Origin: Isoetes taiwanensis
Taxonomy: Eukaryota > Streptophyta > Lycopodiopsida > Isoetales > Isoetaceae
NCBI GenBank assembly: GCA_021234155.1
Contig: JAJEKV010000083.1
Coordinates: 1,072,213-1,136,212, forward strand
Direction of reading: 5' to 3'
Length of the DNA stretch: 64,000 nt
Shown: positions 47,975 to 59,906 of the stretch, one piece after another
Layout of the letters: the number at the start of each line of letters is the position of its first letter
Position numbering within the stretch: the stretch's first letter is position 1
Position numbers and translations under genes: made by a program
Notes under the pieces: generated by a model
Database searches by the model: none
The model's input: only the letters and a program-made list of their open reading frames with translations
Told to the model about the DNA's origin: nothing

Positions 47975-48870
47975 TGATAAACTGCCTATAATTTGATGCT
48001 TTAGTTGTTCTTGTTATCTTATACGCTAGCTAGATTTGGGGCCCTCCTTGTGTAGATCTAAGTGGCAAGAGATTGAGGCTATTCGTAAAAACATGGCTCC
48101 ATATGGCTTTAAAAGTGAAACGAGCCGCTCCCTATGAGCTTCTCTTGTATGACAAAGGATCTTTCCCTACTGGAAATCCAGGCCATGAACAACACATTGA
48201 GATATTTAGATCATAAAGGAAAGGCCACCGAAGATTCTCTCATGAAACAAACTCTTAATGCTGCTGCGCAGCTTGAAAGAGACAATAAGAATTGCTGGTA
48301 TAAGGATTTGCAGGGATGGTTGGCTCGCCTTCACTTAGCTGTCCGCCCATATACACAGGGATTTAAAGCACAAGCATTTACTTGCTTATTGTGAAGTTTC
48401 TAATAAAAAAGAAACTTCAATATTACTTTCGTGATTTTAACCCTGCACGCACTCACGTCATACACCCTTACTTATGTTTGCATAGCATGTTTCCAGCGCA
48501 GATACGGGCCATTGCACGTATGCGCATGAGCTCACATAATCTGATGATTGAAAAAGGGAGGTGGTTAAAGATAGAGGCTGATCAAAGATTTTGTGTCTGT
48601 GGGGAGGACATTGAGACCGAAAAACACGCCATATATTTTTGTCAGAGGCATAAGGCCTTGCGAGATAAATATCCCATGCTAGACTGGAGCTTGCCCATGG
48701 ATGAGTTGTTTCGACATCATCCTACATTGCCTATCTTGGGGAATTTTATCCGTGAGCTCTTAGACCATATTGAGTGTCACTAGCATTTAGTGGCATCTAT
48801 TCTGCAATACTTTTACATGTAATCTTGTTTGGTTCTTGTCCCATAGCCTTCGGGCTCCCGAGGACGTTAA
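47975..48870 (+). pseudogene. LINE-D, C-terminal part with zinc-binding domain and 3' UTR
   Basis: Plus strand: WGPSLCRSKWQEIEAIRKN (about 48,040), LLEIQAMNNTLRYLDHKGK (48,134-48,394), then after a frameshift FPAQIRAIARMRMSSHNLM and RFCVCGEDIETEKHAIYFCQ (zinc-binding C-x-C..H..C, 48,382-48,783; stop at 48,781). The 3' UTR ends with hairpin 48,845-48,856 (AGCC, TTCG, GGCT), GAGGACGTTAAAAAAT and the (TTA)n tail. The RT core is missing, so it is 5'-truncated and lies tail-away from LINE-B. Confidence 0.83.
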
Positions 48871-48995
<125 letters not shown>

Positions 48996-48998
48996 ATG

Positions 48999-50818
48999 TT
49001 GGAGCCCGTGTGGCATGTTGGAGTCCATGTGGCATGTTTGAGCCACCTTGGCATGTTGGAGCCTAGGTGGCATGTTGGAGCCCACATGACATGTTTTTGC
49101 TACATTGGCATGTTTGAGCCACCTTGTCATGTTAGAGCCTAGGTGGCATGTTTGAGCCACCTTGGCATGTTGGAGCCTAGGTGGCATGTTGGAGCCCACA
49201 TGGCATGTTTGAGCCACCTTGGCATGTTTGAGCATAGGTGGCATGTTTGAGCCACCTTTTGGAGCCCAGGTGGCATGTTGGACAAGTGGCATGTTTGAGC
49301 CACCTTGGCATGTTTGAGCCACCTTGTCATGTTTGAGCCTAGGTGGCATGTTTGAGCCACCTTGGCATGTTGGAGCCTAGGTGCCATGTTGGAGTCCACG
49401 TGGCATGTTTGAGCCCACGTGGTATGTTTGAGCCTAGGTGGTATGTTAGAGCCACGGTGGCATGTTTGAGCCTAGGTGGCATGTTGAGCCACCTTGGCAT
49501 GTTGGAGCCTAGGTGGCATGTTAGAGCGTAGGTGGCATGTTAGAGCCACGGTGGCATGTTGGAGCCAACGTGGCATGTTTGAGCCACCTTGGCATGTTTT
49601 AGCCTAGGTGGCATGTAGGTGGCATGCTTGAGCCACCTTGGCATGTTGGAGCCTAGATGGCATGTTGGAGCCCACATGGCATGTTTGAGCTACCTTGGCA
49701 TGTTAGGGCCTAGGTGGTATGTTTGAGCCACATTGGCATATTTGAGCCTAGGTGGCATTTTAGAGCCTAGGTGGCATTTTAGAGCCTAGGTGGCATGTTT
49801 GAGCCACCTTGGCATGTTGGAGCCCACGTGGCATGTTTGAGCCCATGTGGCATGTTTGAGCCACCTTGGCATGTTGGAGCCTAGGTGGCATGTTGGATAC
49901 GTGGCATGTTTGAGCCACCTTGGCATGTTTGAGCCACCTTGTCATGTTGGAGCCTAGGTGGCATGTTTGAGCCACCTTGGCATGTTGCAGCCCTCGTGGC
50001 ATGTTTGAGCCTAGGTGGCATGTTAGAGCCACGATGGCATGTTGGAGCCTAGGTGGCATGTTGTGAGCCACCTTGGCATGTTGCAGCCCACGTGGCATGT
50101 TTGAGCCTAGGTGGCATGTTTGAGCCTAGGTGGCATGTTAGAGCCACGATGGCATGTTGGAGCCTAGGTGGCATGGTGGAGCCCAGGTGGCATGTTAGAG
50201 GGTAGGTGGCATGTTAGAGCCACGGTGGCATGTTGGAGCCTAGGTGGCATGTTTGAGCCACCTTGGCATGTTTGAGCCTAGGTGGCATGTTGTGAGCCAC
50301 CTTCGCATGTTGGAGCCTAGGTGGCATGTTGTGAGCCACCTTGGCATGTTGGAGCCTAGGTGGCATGGTGGAGCCCACGTGGCATGTTTGAGACACCTTG
50401 GCATGTTTGAGCCTAGGTGGCATGTTGGTGCCTAAGTGGCATGCTTGAGCCACCTTGGCATGTTGGAGCCTAGGTGGCATGTTGGAGCCCACATGGCATG
50501 TTTGAGCTACCTTGGCATGTTAGAGCCTAGGTGGTATGTTTGAGCCACATTGGCATATTTGAGCCTAGGTGGCATGTTAGAGCCTAGGTGGCATGTGTGA
50601 GCCACCTTGGCATGTTTGAGACCACGTGGCATGTTTGAGCCCATGTGGCATGTTTGAGCCACCTTGGCATGTTGGAGCCTAGGTGGCATGTTGGATACGT
50701 GGCATGTTTGAGCCACCTTGGCATGTTTGAGCCACCTTGTCATGTTGGAGCCTAGGTGGCATATTTGAGCCACCTTGGCATGTTGGAGCCTAAGTGAGCC
50801 TGCATGGCATGTTTGAGC
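48999..50818 (+). repeat. 19-bp minisatellite with higher-order repeats
   Basis: About 95 units of GAGCCTAGGTGGCATGTTK and GAGCCACCTTGGCATGTTK, often alternating. The cores CCTAGGTGG and CCACCTTGG are near reverse complements (8 of 9). A higher-order period of about 800-817 bp is visible: GCCTAGATGG..CCACATGG at 49,651 recurs at 50,468, and GGATACGTGG at 49,895 recurs at 50,693. Open frames on both strands are artefacts. Confidence 0.93.
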
Positions 50819-50819
50819 C

Positions 50820-53800
50820 TTGTCAGGCCATACTGTTTTAGCAAGATCATTGTTTACCCTGTATATTTCAGATGCTCGATGGACAGATAGATGTTTGATC
50901 CCATTGAATACATGCCAAAAGAATGCCGAAGAGTCATTATGGGTCCCTTACCCTGCTAGAAGACAAAATTTCAACCATCTCTTTAGAAATGTTCTTATAA
51001 ATTTATATGATCTGAATGTATAAATCTACCTCTACTACCATCATTGGCTTCAAACCTTGAATCCTCTATTTAAGAAATTATCAAATTAAAAAAGCATGCA
51101 AGAAATAGATAAAAGTTACTCTACTACACCTTGCTAATATAAGAGAGTAGAATGATCCTCTTTTATGCATCGCCAAACTTGGTGGCTCATTGTCGATGCC
51201 TATTGAATTCGTTGTAAACAGCTTCTTGGCATCGGCGCCAATTTAAAGAATGCATACAATTGAATTCATGATGAATAGCTTCCTGGCACTGCCAGCGCAA
51301 AATTTGGGGCTAAGAAAAGTCTTAAAGAACAATACTTACATATTAAAGGTGAACCTTGACCTGTCGTAGATTGGACGCCTAGCTCTTCTCTGCAATCACA
51401 TTTGATAGAGCGATCATGCATCAACATTAAATGAGGATAAAACTATTAAGAAGGGGATCCTGGCTCTGTCAACTTTAAGCATATTACAAACAGTACTCCA
51501 CATTTCATTTAAATTGAAATATTTCTCTAGAGAATGTAAAGAGAACATAACACTTACTTTTAGATCCAAGGGCCTGAAGCTTTGCTTGTCAAAAGATATA
51601 GACTGCATGTCTATATGTTATCTGCCATTAAATTTTCAATCTAAAGCATAGTATTGGAGAACCTTTACTGGGCAACCCAACATCAACATTTAGTAGGGAC
51701 AGAAATATAAGATGGAGAAGTCCAGGGCCCAGAGGTAGTACTGCCTGATAAAAATTGTAGTAAACCTCGAAGACAGTGGGTACATACTGATCCAAAACTG
51801 ACTCCCACGATATATGCTAACCCATGCATAGAAATAACATATGAGATATGTACCCAACTCTATCAAGGCAAACAGCCAAATGAATTATCACCTTCAAAAC
51901 CCTAACTGAAGTATTACATGTGGTTTATCCAGTTAAAAAACTATCAGGGCAAACAGGCAAACGAATTATCACCTTCAAAACCCTAACTGAAGTATTACAT
52001 GTGGTTTATCCAGTTAAAAAAAAAACACTTCTTAACCATTTGATTTTGCCAATGCTAGCATTAACATAAATCTCTATAAGAATCACATAAGTCTGTCATT
52101 GAGACCCTCAACGTACATACTTGCTGCAGTTGTAGGTTGTTTACTGTGATCTAGCAAGTTGCATACTTCTATGCTACCACATATTCTCCCATTGTAAAAA
52201 ACTCCAGCTCTAGATGCACTCCAGTGGCCAGTTGTTAAGTGACCTTGAAATGAATAGTGGTTTCTGCATGCAGAAGAAGCATAAATCAAATATCTACGTG
52301 CATGGATTGGGGCTTCCCGTCTACATGAGCTATCTATCTTAAAGTTTCAAGGCCTTGGCCATGATGTATCTGTTAAAACCTTCCTACTGCCACATGCTAT
52401 GATATCAATGAACCTGCTGTATAAGAATAGACAAATATGAGATTGAAAAAATGTGGAGTTCAAATCATTTGCATTGAAAAAATCGAGTGGTCTCCTCCTT
52501 CTACTATATAATTGAAAGAAAAAGAACTAAAACCAACATTGGGTCCCAATATCATATCTCACGCAATCAAACAGATGTAAATTAATAGCATAAAACGAAG
52601 GTTTATGTACTCCCCTGGCTCTTTCAAGCCTTTGCATCTACGAAACATGTTTATAAGAGACCAAGAATACTAAGGAAAACTAAAGCTCAAATAAGCCCTA
52701 ACTTACAATTTGGAGCTTTAAATCCATCTTCATACTGATTTGCATGTCTACTCACCATCAGTAAGTACCATATTTAAACAGAGCTGCACGCGTAAGCACC
52801 TATAAGCACACAGAATTTTTCCAACAATAATCTGGGCATCCACATGAAATGTTCTCGAAATCATACAGCAATCGTGGCATATGCATACAGAAGAAGATTG
52901 GGAGGGGAAAATCAAAATCATAAGCAAAGAAGTCTTACTGATTTTTGGAAATCGGTTTTTTTTTTTCGATGAAATAGAAGCCAAATCACAGTTGAATATT
53001 TCCATCCTTAGATCTGAGCAAAAGACATCCATAAATATGATGCAGTCAATGACGAAGATCTAGTAGCAAACAGAGAGAAAATAGAGATAGCTAAAGGAAA
53101 TACAAAATTCTGGTTAGCAATCTGCCATATAATAATTATGATAAACATCTGTAAGTCTGTAGTAGATAGGAGATTACCTAAGTATGGGCATCGGAATCCA
53201 GGAACAGAATGCCGGACCAATAAATTAATATCCTCCAGATTCTTGCTAGAATAACTGCAGCCTAACCCACCTATGCATTCAGTCGCAACGGCAAGGAGAA
53301 GCAGACGACTTTGTTATTTGGCAAAATCATCCCTTCAATGATTTTTGGTTCATCGTGGCATATGCATGTCGGATTGGAAGGGCCGAAATCAGAAAGGGAA
53401 AAGTTTGAAACCCCAAATGAAGGCCAAGGAAATTTGTCCGATTTTTGGAAAATCGGAATTTTTTTCTGGCAGCCAAGAGGCTCGAAACCTTAGGAAATCA
53501 AGTTAAATGAAAATTCCCGAAAAAATCAAATTTAAACAATAGGATAGTGTTGCTATCTTTGTTGTTTTCTATTTAAGAATGGCTAATTAAGGGAAGGAAT
53601 AAGAATGCACAGGGGGGCTTGGATAGAGATGGAGTATCAGCAGAGTAAGCCGGTGCAAATGCTAGAGATCTAAGGCGGGAATATATGAATAATGTCAATA
53701 TTGTTGGAAATAACATGCAAAAAGAATAAATGTTTAATGCAGGACGCGATAGCTAAGATAAGTGTGGAAAGGCTTGTCCCTTGAGATGTGAATCCTATCA

Positions 53801-53855
53801 AACTGGCAATTCTTACTTCAAATCGGCCTGTTCCAAGGAGATTGCAGTATGGTAC
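50820..53855. other. Non-coding stretch, possible gene remnants
   Basis: No family is recognised. A piece at about 50,873-51,020 reads SDARWTDRCLIPLNTCQ after a polypyrimidine-AG but has no partner exons I can find. A pair of diverged direct repeats (about 52,870-52,960 and 53,350-53,455) shares CGTGGCATATGCAT and TTTTTGGAAATCGG. Confidence 0.4.
51860..52021 (+). repeat. 81-bp tandem duplication
   Basis: CTATCARGGCAAACAGSCAAA begins at 51,860 and 51,941; the two units differ at only a few bases, so the duplication is recent. Confidence 0.88.
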
Positions 53856-53859
53856 CAAC

Positions 53860-56800
53860 TGTGACGAGCCTGCCGAGTTGACCCTCAAGGCAACTCGGGA
53901 TCTTGTCAAAACTTGCGAAAACTCTTACTAGGTTGGTGTGACAAACAGTTGAGTATGGTGAAGAATTGAATCTTTCTTGACAATTGAACTTTCATTCTTC
54001 AAATTCAATGGACAAATTCTTATAAACTCCATATCCATCAAGTACAATATGAATTCACTACACAATATAATAAAATGCAGCAATTCCGCTCAGAACCTTC
54101 TAGCGCAACCATGCTCCCAAGCTCCATGTCTATGCTTGCTACTTCACTGCACATACACCCACTGGGGTTAGTCCTCCTGACTAAGTGGGGATCCCTGGCT
54201 ACCTCTACATGCATGGAAATAATCTGGAAGTCTTGGATAAGCACAAACACAGGCGGAAAATCCTACGTGAGTACAGTGCTAAGACAATGACAACATAATC
54301 CAAGGAAATATCAAACTATGAGCAACAAAAGCAAAGAACATAGCCAGAACAACAAAGCATCAGAAACATAGCTCCGGGACAATGGGAAGCTCAGCCAGCC
54401 TACATGCAGGCCCTGTTAGCAGAGAAATGCCCAGCCAGCTCACATTCCGAGCCCCGTTGGCAGAGTTAGTGGGGTGAACCTCGTCTGCGCATACCCTTCC
54501 TAGCCCACGTCTGGTGCTGGAGGACCTGTTACCATGGAGTCACAAGAGTTGACGTAGCATCCTGATCAGGAAAAACTACGCCCGGTGTCACAGAGTACAA
54601 GAATACCACAGAGAATCACAGATGAACATGAGCATGCCAGAGCAATCTAGGCCACCGAACCTAGAAGCCCGACCCCGGAGGTTCCAACAGACATAATCAA
54701 ATAGCAAGACAACAGTGGAACAATGCGAAGACTATGACATGCGGTGTTCATTAGAATGTTTACTATACACGTGCCTAGCTCATACTATTGCCGATGTTGC
54801 CCATACATGTTGAAGCAGCTTATCCAATGATTCGTACTATGACATCGAAGTAGATCTCATACTCAGCATTTTCACAATACTCAGAGTTTGCACTAAGGCA
54901 ATTCCCCATAAGGTTCCGATGGTTCCCTTGTTCAAATTCATATCACACATCTCTGCATATAATTCCATCCCACATTCCATATTTATAATAAACCACCTAG
55001 CTAAGGATTTTAATATTTCATATAAAATTCCACTACCCCTAGCTTATAATTTAAATGATCCATTACTGCAAGCTCCCAAAAGAAAACCCCATTACCAGCT
55101 TGTCTCCCCTTCTAAAAATTAACCCATGTCCTCATGGGTCGATCACAGATCTAAGCACTTGTTGAATCCATCGGAACCATCATGATCATATATACACCAA
55201 ATTTATACAAGGAAAACTGTACCTCCACATCATCGAAAGTTACTTCTGAAGCTTACATGGAGAATTCTTGCTTAGCACCTTCATGCTAACCCCCTCTAGA
55301 TATTGCTCCTCCCTCTGAGGATACCATCTCCTGATGTCTCTGAAAGAAAACCCATTAGCATCGCAATGGCACAATCAAACAAGTCAACTCCCAAAGATCC
55401 AACATTGCTCTGATGCCAACCTGTGGATTTAGCTCTGCTGAAGTTGACCCTCCTGCAACTTCGATCTTGTCAATATTGCCCTAATTCTAGGTTGGTGTGA
55501 CAAACAATTGAATATGGTGAAGAATTGAATCTTCCTCTTGCACAGCTAAATTGCACACTCAAAACTCAATGAGCAAATACTGGAGATCTCAATATAATCA
55601 GATAACATTAACATCCAAAGAATCCATATTCTCAATGGTTACAATATCTATGTTTAAGAACTCAACCCTAGAAGCTTCTCGCTCATCCATGAGCCACAAC
55701 AGCGCTGGTGCCATCGCCTTGCTCTTTCACTGCACATGCACTTACTAGGGTTAGTCCTCGTGACTAAGTGGGGATCCCTGGCTGCCACTGCATGCATGGA
55801 AATACTCTGGAAATCTTGGATAAGCACAAATACGGACGGAAAATCCTACGTGAGTACAATGCTAAGACAATGACAATGTAATCCAAGAAAATATCAAACA
55901 TGAACATCAGAAGAAAAGAACATATCCAAATACCAAACCATCATGACATATAGCTCTGGGACAATGAGAAGCTCAGCTAGCCTACATGCAGGCCTTGTTA
56001 GCAGAGAAATGCCCAGCCAGCTCACATTCCGAGCCCCGTCGGCAGAGTTGGTGGGGTAAACCTCGTATGCGCATACCCTTCCCAGCCCACGTCTGGCGCT
56101 GGAGGACCTCTTACTATGGAGTCACAGAGGTGACGTAGCATTCTGATCAGGGAAACTACGCCCGGTGTCACAGAGCACAAGAATACCACAGAGAATCACG
56201 GATGAACATAAGCATGCCGGAGCAACCTAGGCCACCGAACCTAGAAGTCCGACCCCGGAGGTTCCAAGGGACATCAAAGTACCAAGACAACAGTGGGACA
56301 ATGCAAAGACCATGATGTATGAGGTTCAATACAGATTTACTATATGTGTGCCTAACTCATACTCTTGCCGACGTTGCCATACAACCTGTCCGGGTTGAAG
56401 TAGCTTGTTCAAAGATCCGGTGTAAGTCCCAATACTTATGCATCTCATTGCATTCCCCCCGTAAGGAATTCACATACAATATCTCTACTAAATCTGCTAG
56501 CTATGACAACTTACATTCTCTTGTTAATAAATCAATTTACACCTTAGGCATTTTGTAACCCAGCAATGCCACCTTATTCTAAAAGTTCCCCAATAGGCGT
56601 GCTGTAGCTCTTTTGACCAACTCAATCTTGTATCACACATACACCCAAAATATCTCATGGTCACAAATAAATACTTAGCTAAGGACCTAAATGTCTCATA
56701 TTAAATACCACTTTCCATAGCTCCCGATCTAAGTTGCAACACTTGACAACCCGCACGCCACCTTAGTTACCCTTGATGCTGAGAGACCATCTAGGTGCAG

Positions 56801-56960
56801 TATCTGTACAAGGCTATTTCTTAGCATAGCTACATCTCCATGTTTACAATAACCATTAGCTATGGTTTTAATATTCCATATTAAAACCGCAAATTCCTTA
56901 GCTTCCAATTTAATAGCACATTTAATGCGAGTTCTCAAAATCCTGCACTCCAGCTTAAAA
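53860..56960 (-). repeat. Two direct copies of an LTR-like non-coding unit
   Basis: Copies start at 53,860 (TGTGACGAGCC) and about 55,421 (TGTGGATTTAGC), offset about 1.56 kb, and share AGGTTGGTGTGACAAAC, GGTTAGTCCTC-TGACTAAGTGGGGATC, GCAGAGAAATGCCCAGCC, ACTACGCCCGGTGTCACAG and GACCCCGGAGGTTCCAA. Before each start, on the minus strand, is a primer-site-like word (TTGGCATCAGAGC next to the second). This suggests minus-strand LTRs of a retrotransposon with almost no internal region, or a tandem solo-LTR arrangement. No coding sequence is present. Confidence 0.6.
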
Positions 56961-58106
56961 TTCCACACGGTCACATGACCGTAACTGCTTCTATCTCTTG
57001 CTCAAGAATCGTCGATTCAAAATCCATATTTAAAAACCAAAATTACCATTAACTCATTCCTAGGATGGGTCCTGAGATACAACAAGTGGCCGAAGTGAAG
57101 TGGTGTTCTCATTGAGCTTTGTAAAAACGTTGAGTACAAATAGATGCCCCTAGTGGGGTAGAACTTTGAAAAAACTTGAAATTTGAGTGCTCTGAAACTA
57201 GACAATCATCGAGAGCATGCTGAAACTAGGGAATACAAAAACAATCATCCGGTCGCCGGGCTATTCAAGGATGAGAAAACCGTGCTCGCTCTCAAAAGGT
57301 AATGGAAAAACCCACCTTTGCGCGACCTCGTACAACCGACCACCAAGAAAGCTCCAAAACCTGCAAAGACAAGACGAAAAAGATAGTGACCCGTCAAGGG
57401 GTTAGACATTTGTGCATTAAATGTATCAAATATCTAAAAAAGTTCAGAGGCTCCAGGGCCACGCTGAACAAAGAAAACAACAGCCGACCAATCGGGAACC
57501 GTCCGCGGAATGACCATCGCGGGAAAAAACATCCGATTAGTGCTGAACAAAGAAACAACAGCCGACCAATCGGGAACCATCCGCGGAATGACCATCGCGG
57601 GAAAAAACATCCGACTAGTGCTGCCTCGGAGGCTACATCGCCACGCCGAGAGATAAAAGAAGAAGAATGCCTCGGAGGCTATAGTGCCACGCCGAGAATG
57701 AAAAAGGAGACCAAATCAGTGACCATAAACCAAGCTGACCAACTAAGAGGGAGGGGGGGCGGGAAAACTAGGTAGAGGCGGATGAAGCTAGGAAAAAAGC
57801 TCAAGGAGAATGCCGATAGCCAAAGAGGAAAAAAAAATGGGCTATAAAAAGGGAAAAATGGGCTGAGGTGGCGTCCCCATTCAAGGAATGGCGGTTCTAT
57901 AGCTAGCACAATAGAACCGCAGCATTCCTAGGATGGGTCCTGAGATACAACAAGTGGCCGATAGAAGAGGAACCTACCTCAAAGACCAAGATGGCGAGAC
58001 ACAATGAGGCGCTCCTGAATACTGGGAAGAACATAGCGCGAATGGGAGGAAGTGGAGCGCCAACGCCCATGGGAACGGACAATGTCCGATGGGACGGAAG
58101 CAGGGA
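56961..58106 (-). repeat. Repeats downstream of the DIRS-like recombinase
   Basis: A 39-bp direct repeat (CATTCCTAGGATGGGTCCTG..) lies near 57,056-57,095 and 57,922-57,961. A 79-bp tandem pair starts at 57,463 and 57,542 (GCTGAACAAAGAAA..). A stem-loop at 57,885-57,928 (AGGAATG-GCGGTTCTAT with its complement, small bulge) overlaps the start of the second 39-bp copy. DIRS-type elements end in split or inverted repeats, so these may be terminal structures. That link is inference. Confidence 0.5.
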
Positions 58107-58690
58107 ATAAATTACTAATCGCATATTTTTTATTAGCCAGAATGACTTTAGCTAAACTTGCTCGATATTAATCCCAAAACTTTCTATGGTTTAGCTAAAC
58201 TCTACACATTTTTCCTCTCATACTTTCTAGCGTTTAGCTAAACTAACCCAGACATCATCCCAAAAATTTCTATGGTGTGGCCAACAAAAAATATTAAGCC
58301 AAATTACTATACGTTTTTCAATATATTCCACTTATTTTAGTTATTTTCTTTGTGAAAACATTCTAAAATAATGCTAGCTAACAAAGTTTAGGACTCAAAT
58401 TAATTCATAATGCTAGAAACTAAATCACTAATCATATATTTCATATAAACTATAATGATGTTAGCTAAACTAGCCCGAAATTCATTCTAAAAGTTTCTAT
58501 GGTTTAGCTAAACAATACAAAATTTCACTTCCTTACTTTCTAGCGTTTAGCTAAAGAGCTCCAGGATTGGTGTAGTCCCGGAAAACGTTAAGCTAAAATT
58601 ATTAGTTTTTTTCCAATTTTTTCTATTTACTTTAGCCAATTTTTTTTGAATATGTGCTAAAAAATCGCCAAATTGCTAAGTTTAGCCCTT
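58107..58690. repeat. Imperfect 0.31-kb tandem repeat rich in TTTAGCTAAA palindromes
   Basis: ACTAATCRYATATTT begins units near 58,113 and 58,427. Both contain TTTCTATGGTTTAGCTAAAC and ACTTTCTAGCGTTTAGCTAAA. The 10-bp palindrome TTTAGCTAAA occurs at least four times. The repeat begins exactly where recombinase coding sequence is lost, suggesting it inserted there. Confidence 0.65.
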
Positions 58691-59906
58691 AAATTATTCC
58701 ATGGACGGAAGAAGCAGTAGCGACGGTGGCGCCCCCCCTACGACCAGCATGGGTGCCAAATGCCTGAGGCTCCAAGTTTTTAAGACGCCTTGAGACTTCG
58801 AACCACCGGAGCCGGCGGTGATAAGACAACGGAAAAGCCAAGGAAGAAGCGAAAAAAGCGGTCCACCCGAAGGTGGGTCCGAGGTGCTAAAACCACAAAA
58901 GTGATAACAAACGCTATAAAAGAACATTACAGACAAGAGGGAGAAAAAGTGAAGCTATGAGGACTTCCCCGCCGGCAGCAGCCTGGTCGTGATTTGGATT
59001 TGCGGATATGCAACTGGACATGGTCAGGGAAGAAAGAAAGGTCGCGCCAATTCAGATGCAGGGCCTCAGAGATACGAAGAAACCCAGCAAAGCAGATTGT
59101 GACAAGGCAGGCCTTCATAATACCACGCCAATCGGCGTGCGGCGGGGCAAGCAAAGAAATGATCTGGCGAACGTGGGCCGCAGTCAGCGGAAGGCGCTCT
59201 CGTGAAGGGCAATGGACACGTGGGGCTGCCTGATGAAGCAAGAAGACGGGAAGTTGACCAGGCCGTGAAAAAAGGCAATTGCGCCAGGTTTATACCGGCG
59301 GAGGTAGGACCATGATGGGGCGGATACCAAAGAGGAGAAAAGGCAAAGAACATGTAGGGGAAGGTAGTACCAGAACCATCACGCGAAATGCAATCAATGC
59401 CGAAAAGATAGCCAAGCGGAGGAGTAACTAAGCAAGGTAGATGAAGCACGGGACTGGAGGACAGATACCAAAGCCGAGGTGAAGAAGGGCAAAGAGGGAT
59501 CGTCGAAGAAAGGTAAGATATCTGGAAAACAAGACAAACCACAGTAGTCAAAACCTATCATAAACCTCAAAGTTAAACAACTTCTAGCTACGCACACGAC
59601 AAGCAAAACCCAAGCAACCCCTAAACTAGAAAAACATAACTTAGAACAAGACAAACGAAAAAGAGAAAAAATGACCAGCTGAACCAATAAAGATCCATTT
59701 AATCGAAAAAATTACAACGTAAGGCAAATAAAGCAGTATGTCGGCGAGAGCCTGCAATGGGAGACGAGGGTGATGGGAGTAAGGCATGAGCAAATTCATG
59801 AAAAAGACGGCATCGTGAACAAAGGACCCGCCAAGAAGAGGAATCGACTGAAGCAAATCCAGCCACCACGGTCTGCGGTAAGGCCAGCGAACAACTAGCG
59901 TGAGCC
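58691..59906 (-). pseudogene. DIRS-like tyrosine recombinase, C-terminus missing
   Basis: Minus strand. About 59,900-59,800: the end of the RT/RNase H polyprotein (LVVRWPYRRPWW). About 59,600-59,480: an N-terminal recombinase helix region (RASSTLLSYSSAWLSF). 59,241-58,927: LTAAHVRQIISLL, then CFAGFLRISEALHLNWRDL with the first catalytic Arg, and HIRKSKS. About 58,790-58,730: AFGTHAGRRGGATVATAS, the H-x-x-R box. The nucleophile Tyr is not found, because coding sequence ends at the 58,690 repeat boundary. Several frameshifts occur. In DIRS elements this enzyme integrates circular cDNA without target duplication. Confidence 0.82.

Noticed and set aside
48999-50818. CRISPR-like repeat array
   Set aside because: Units are contiguous, with no unique spacers; it is a minisatellite in a eukaryotic context.
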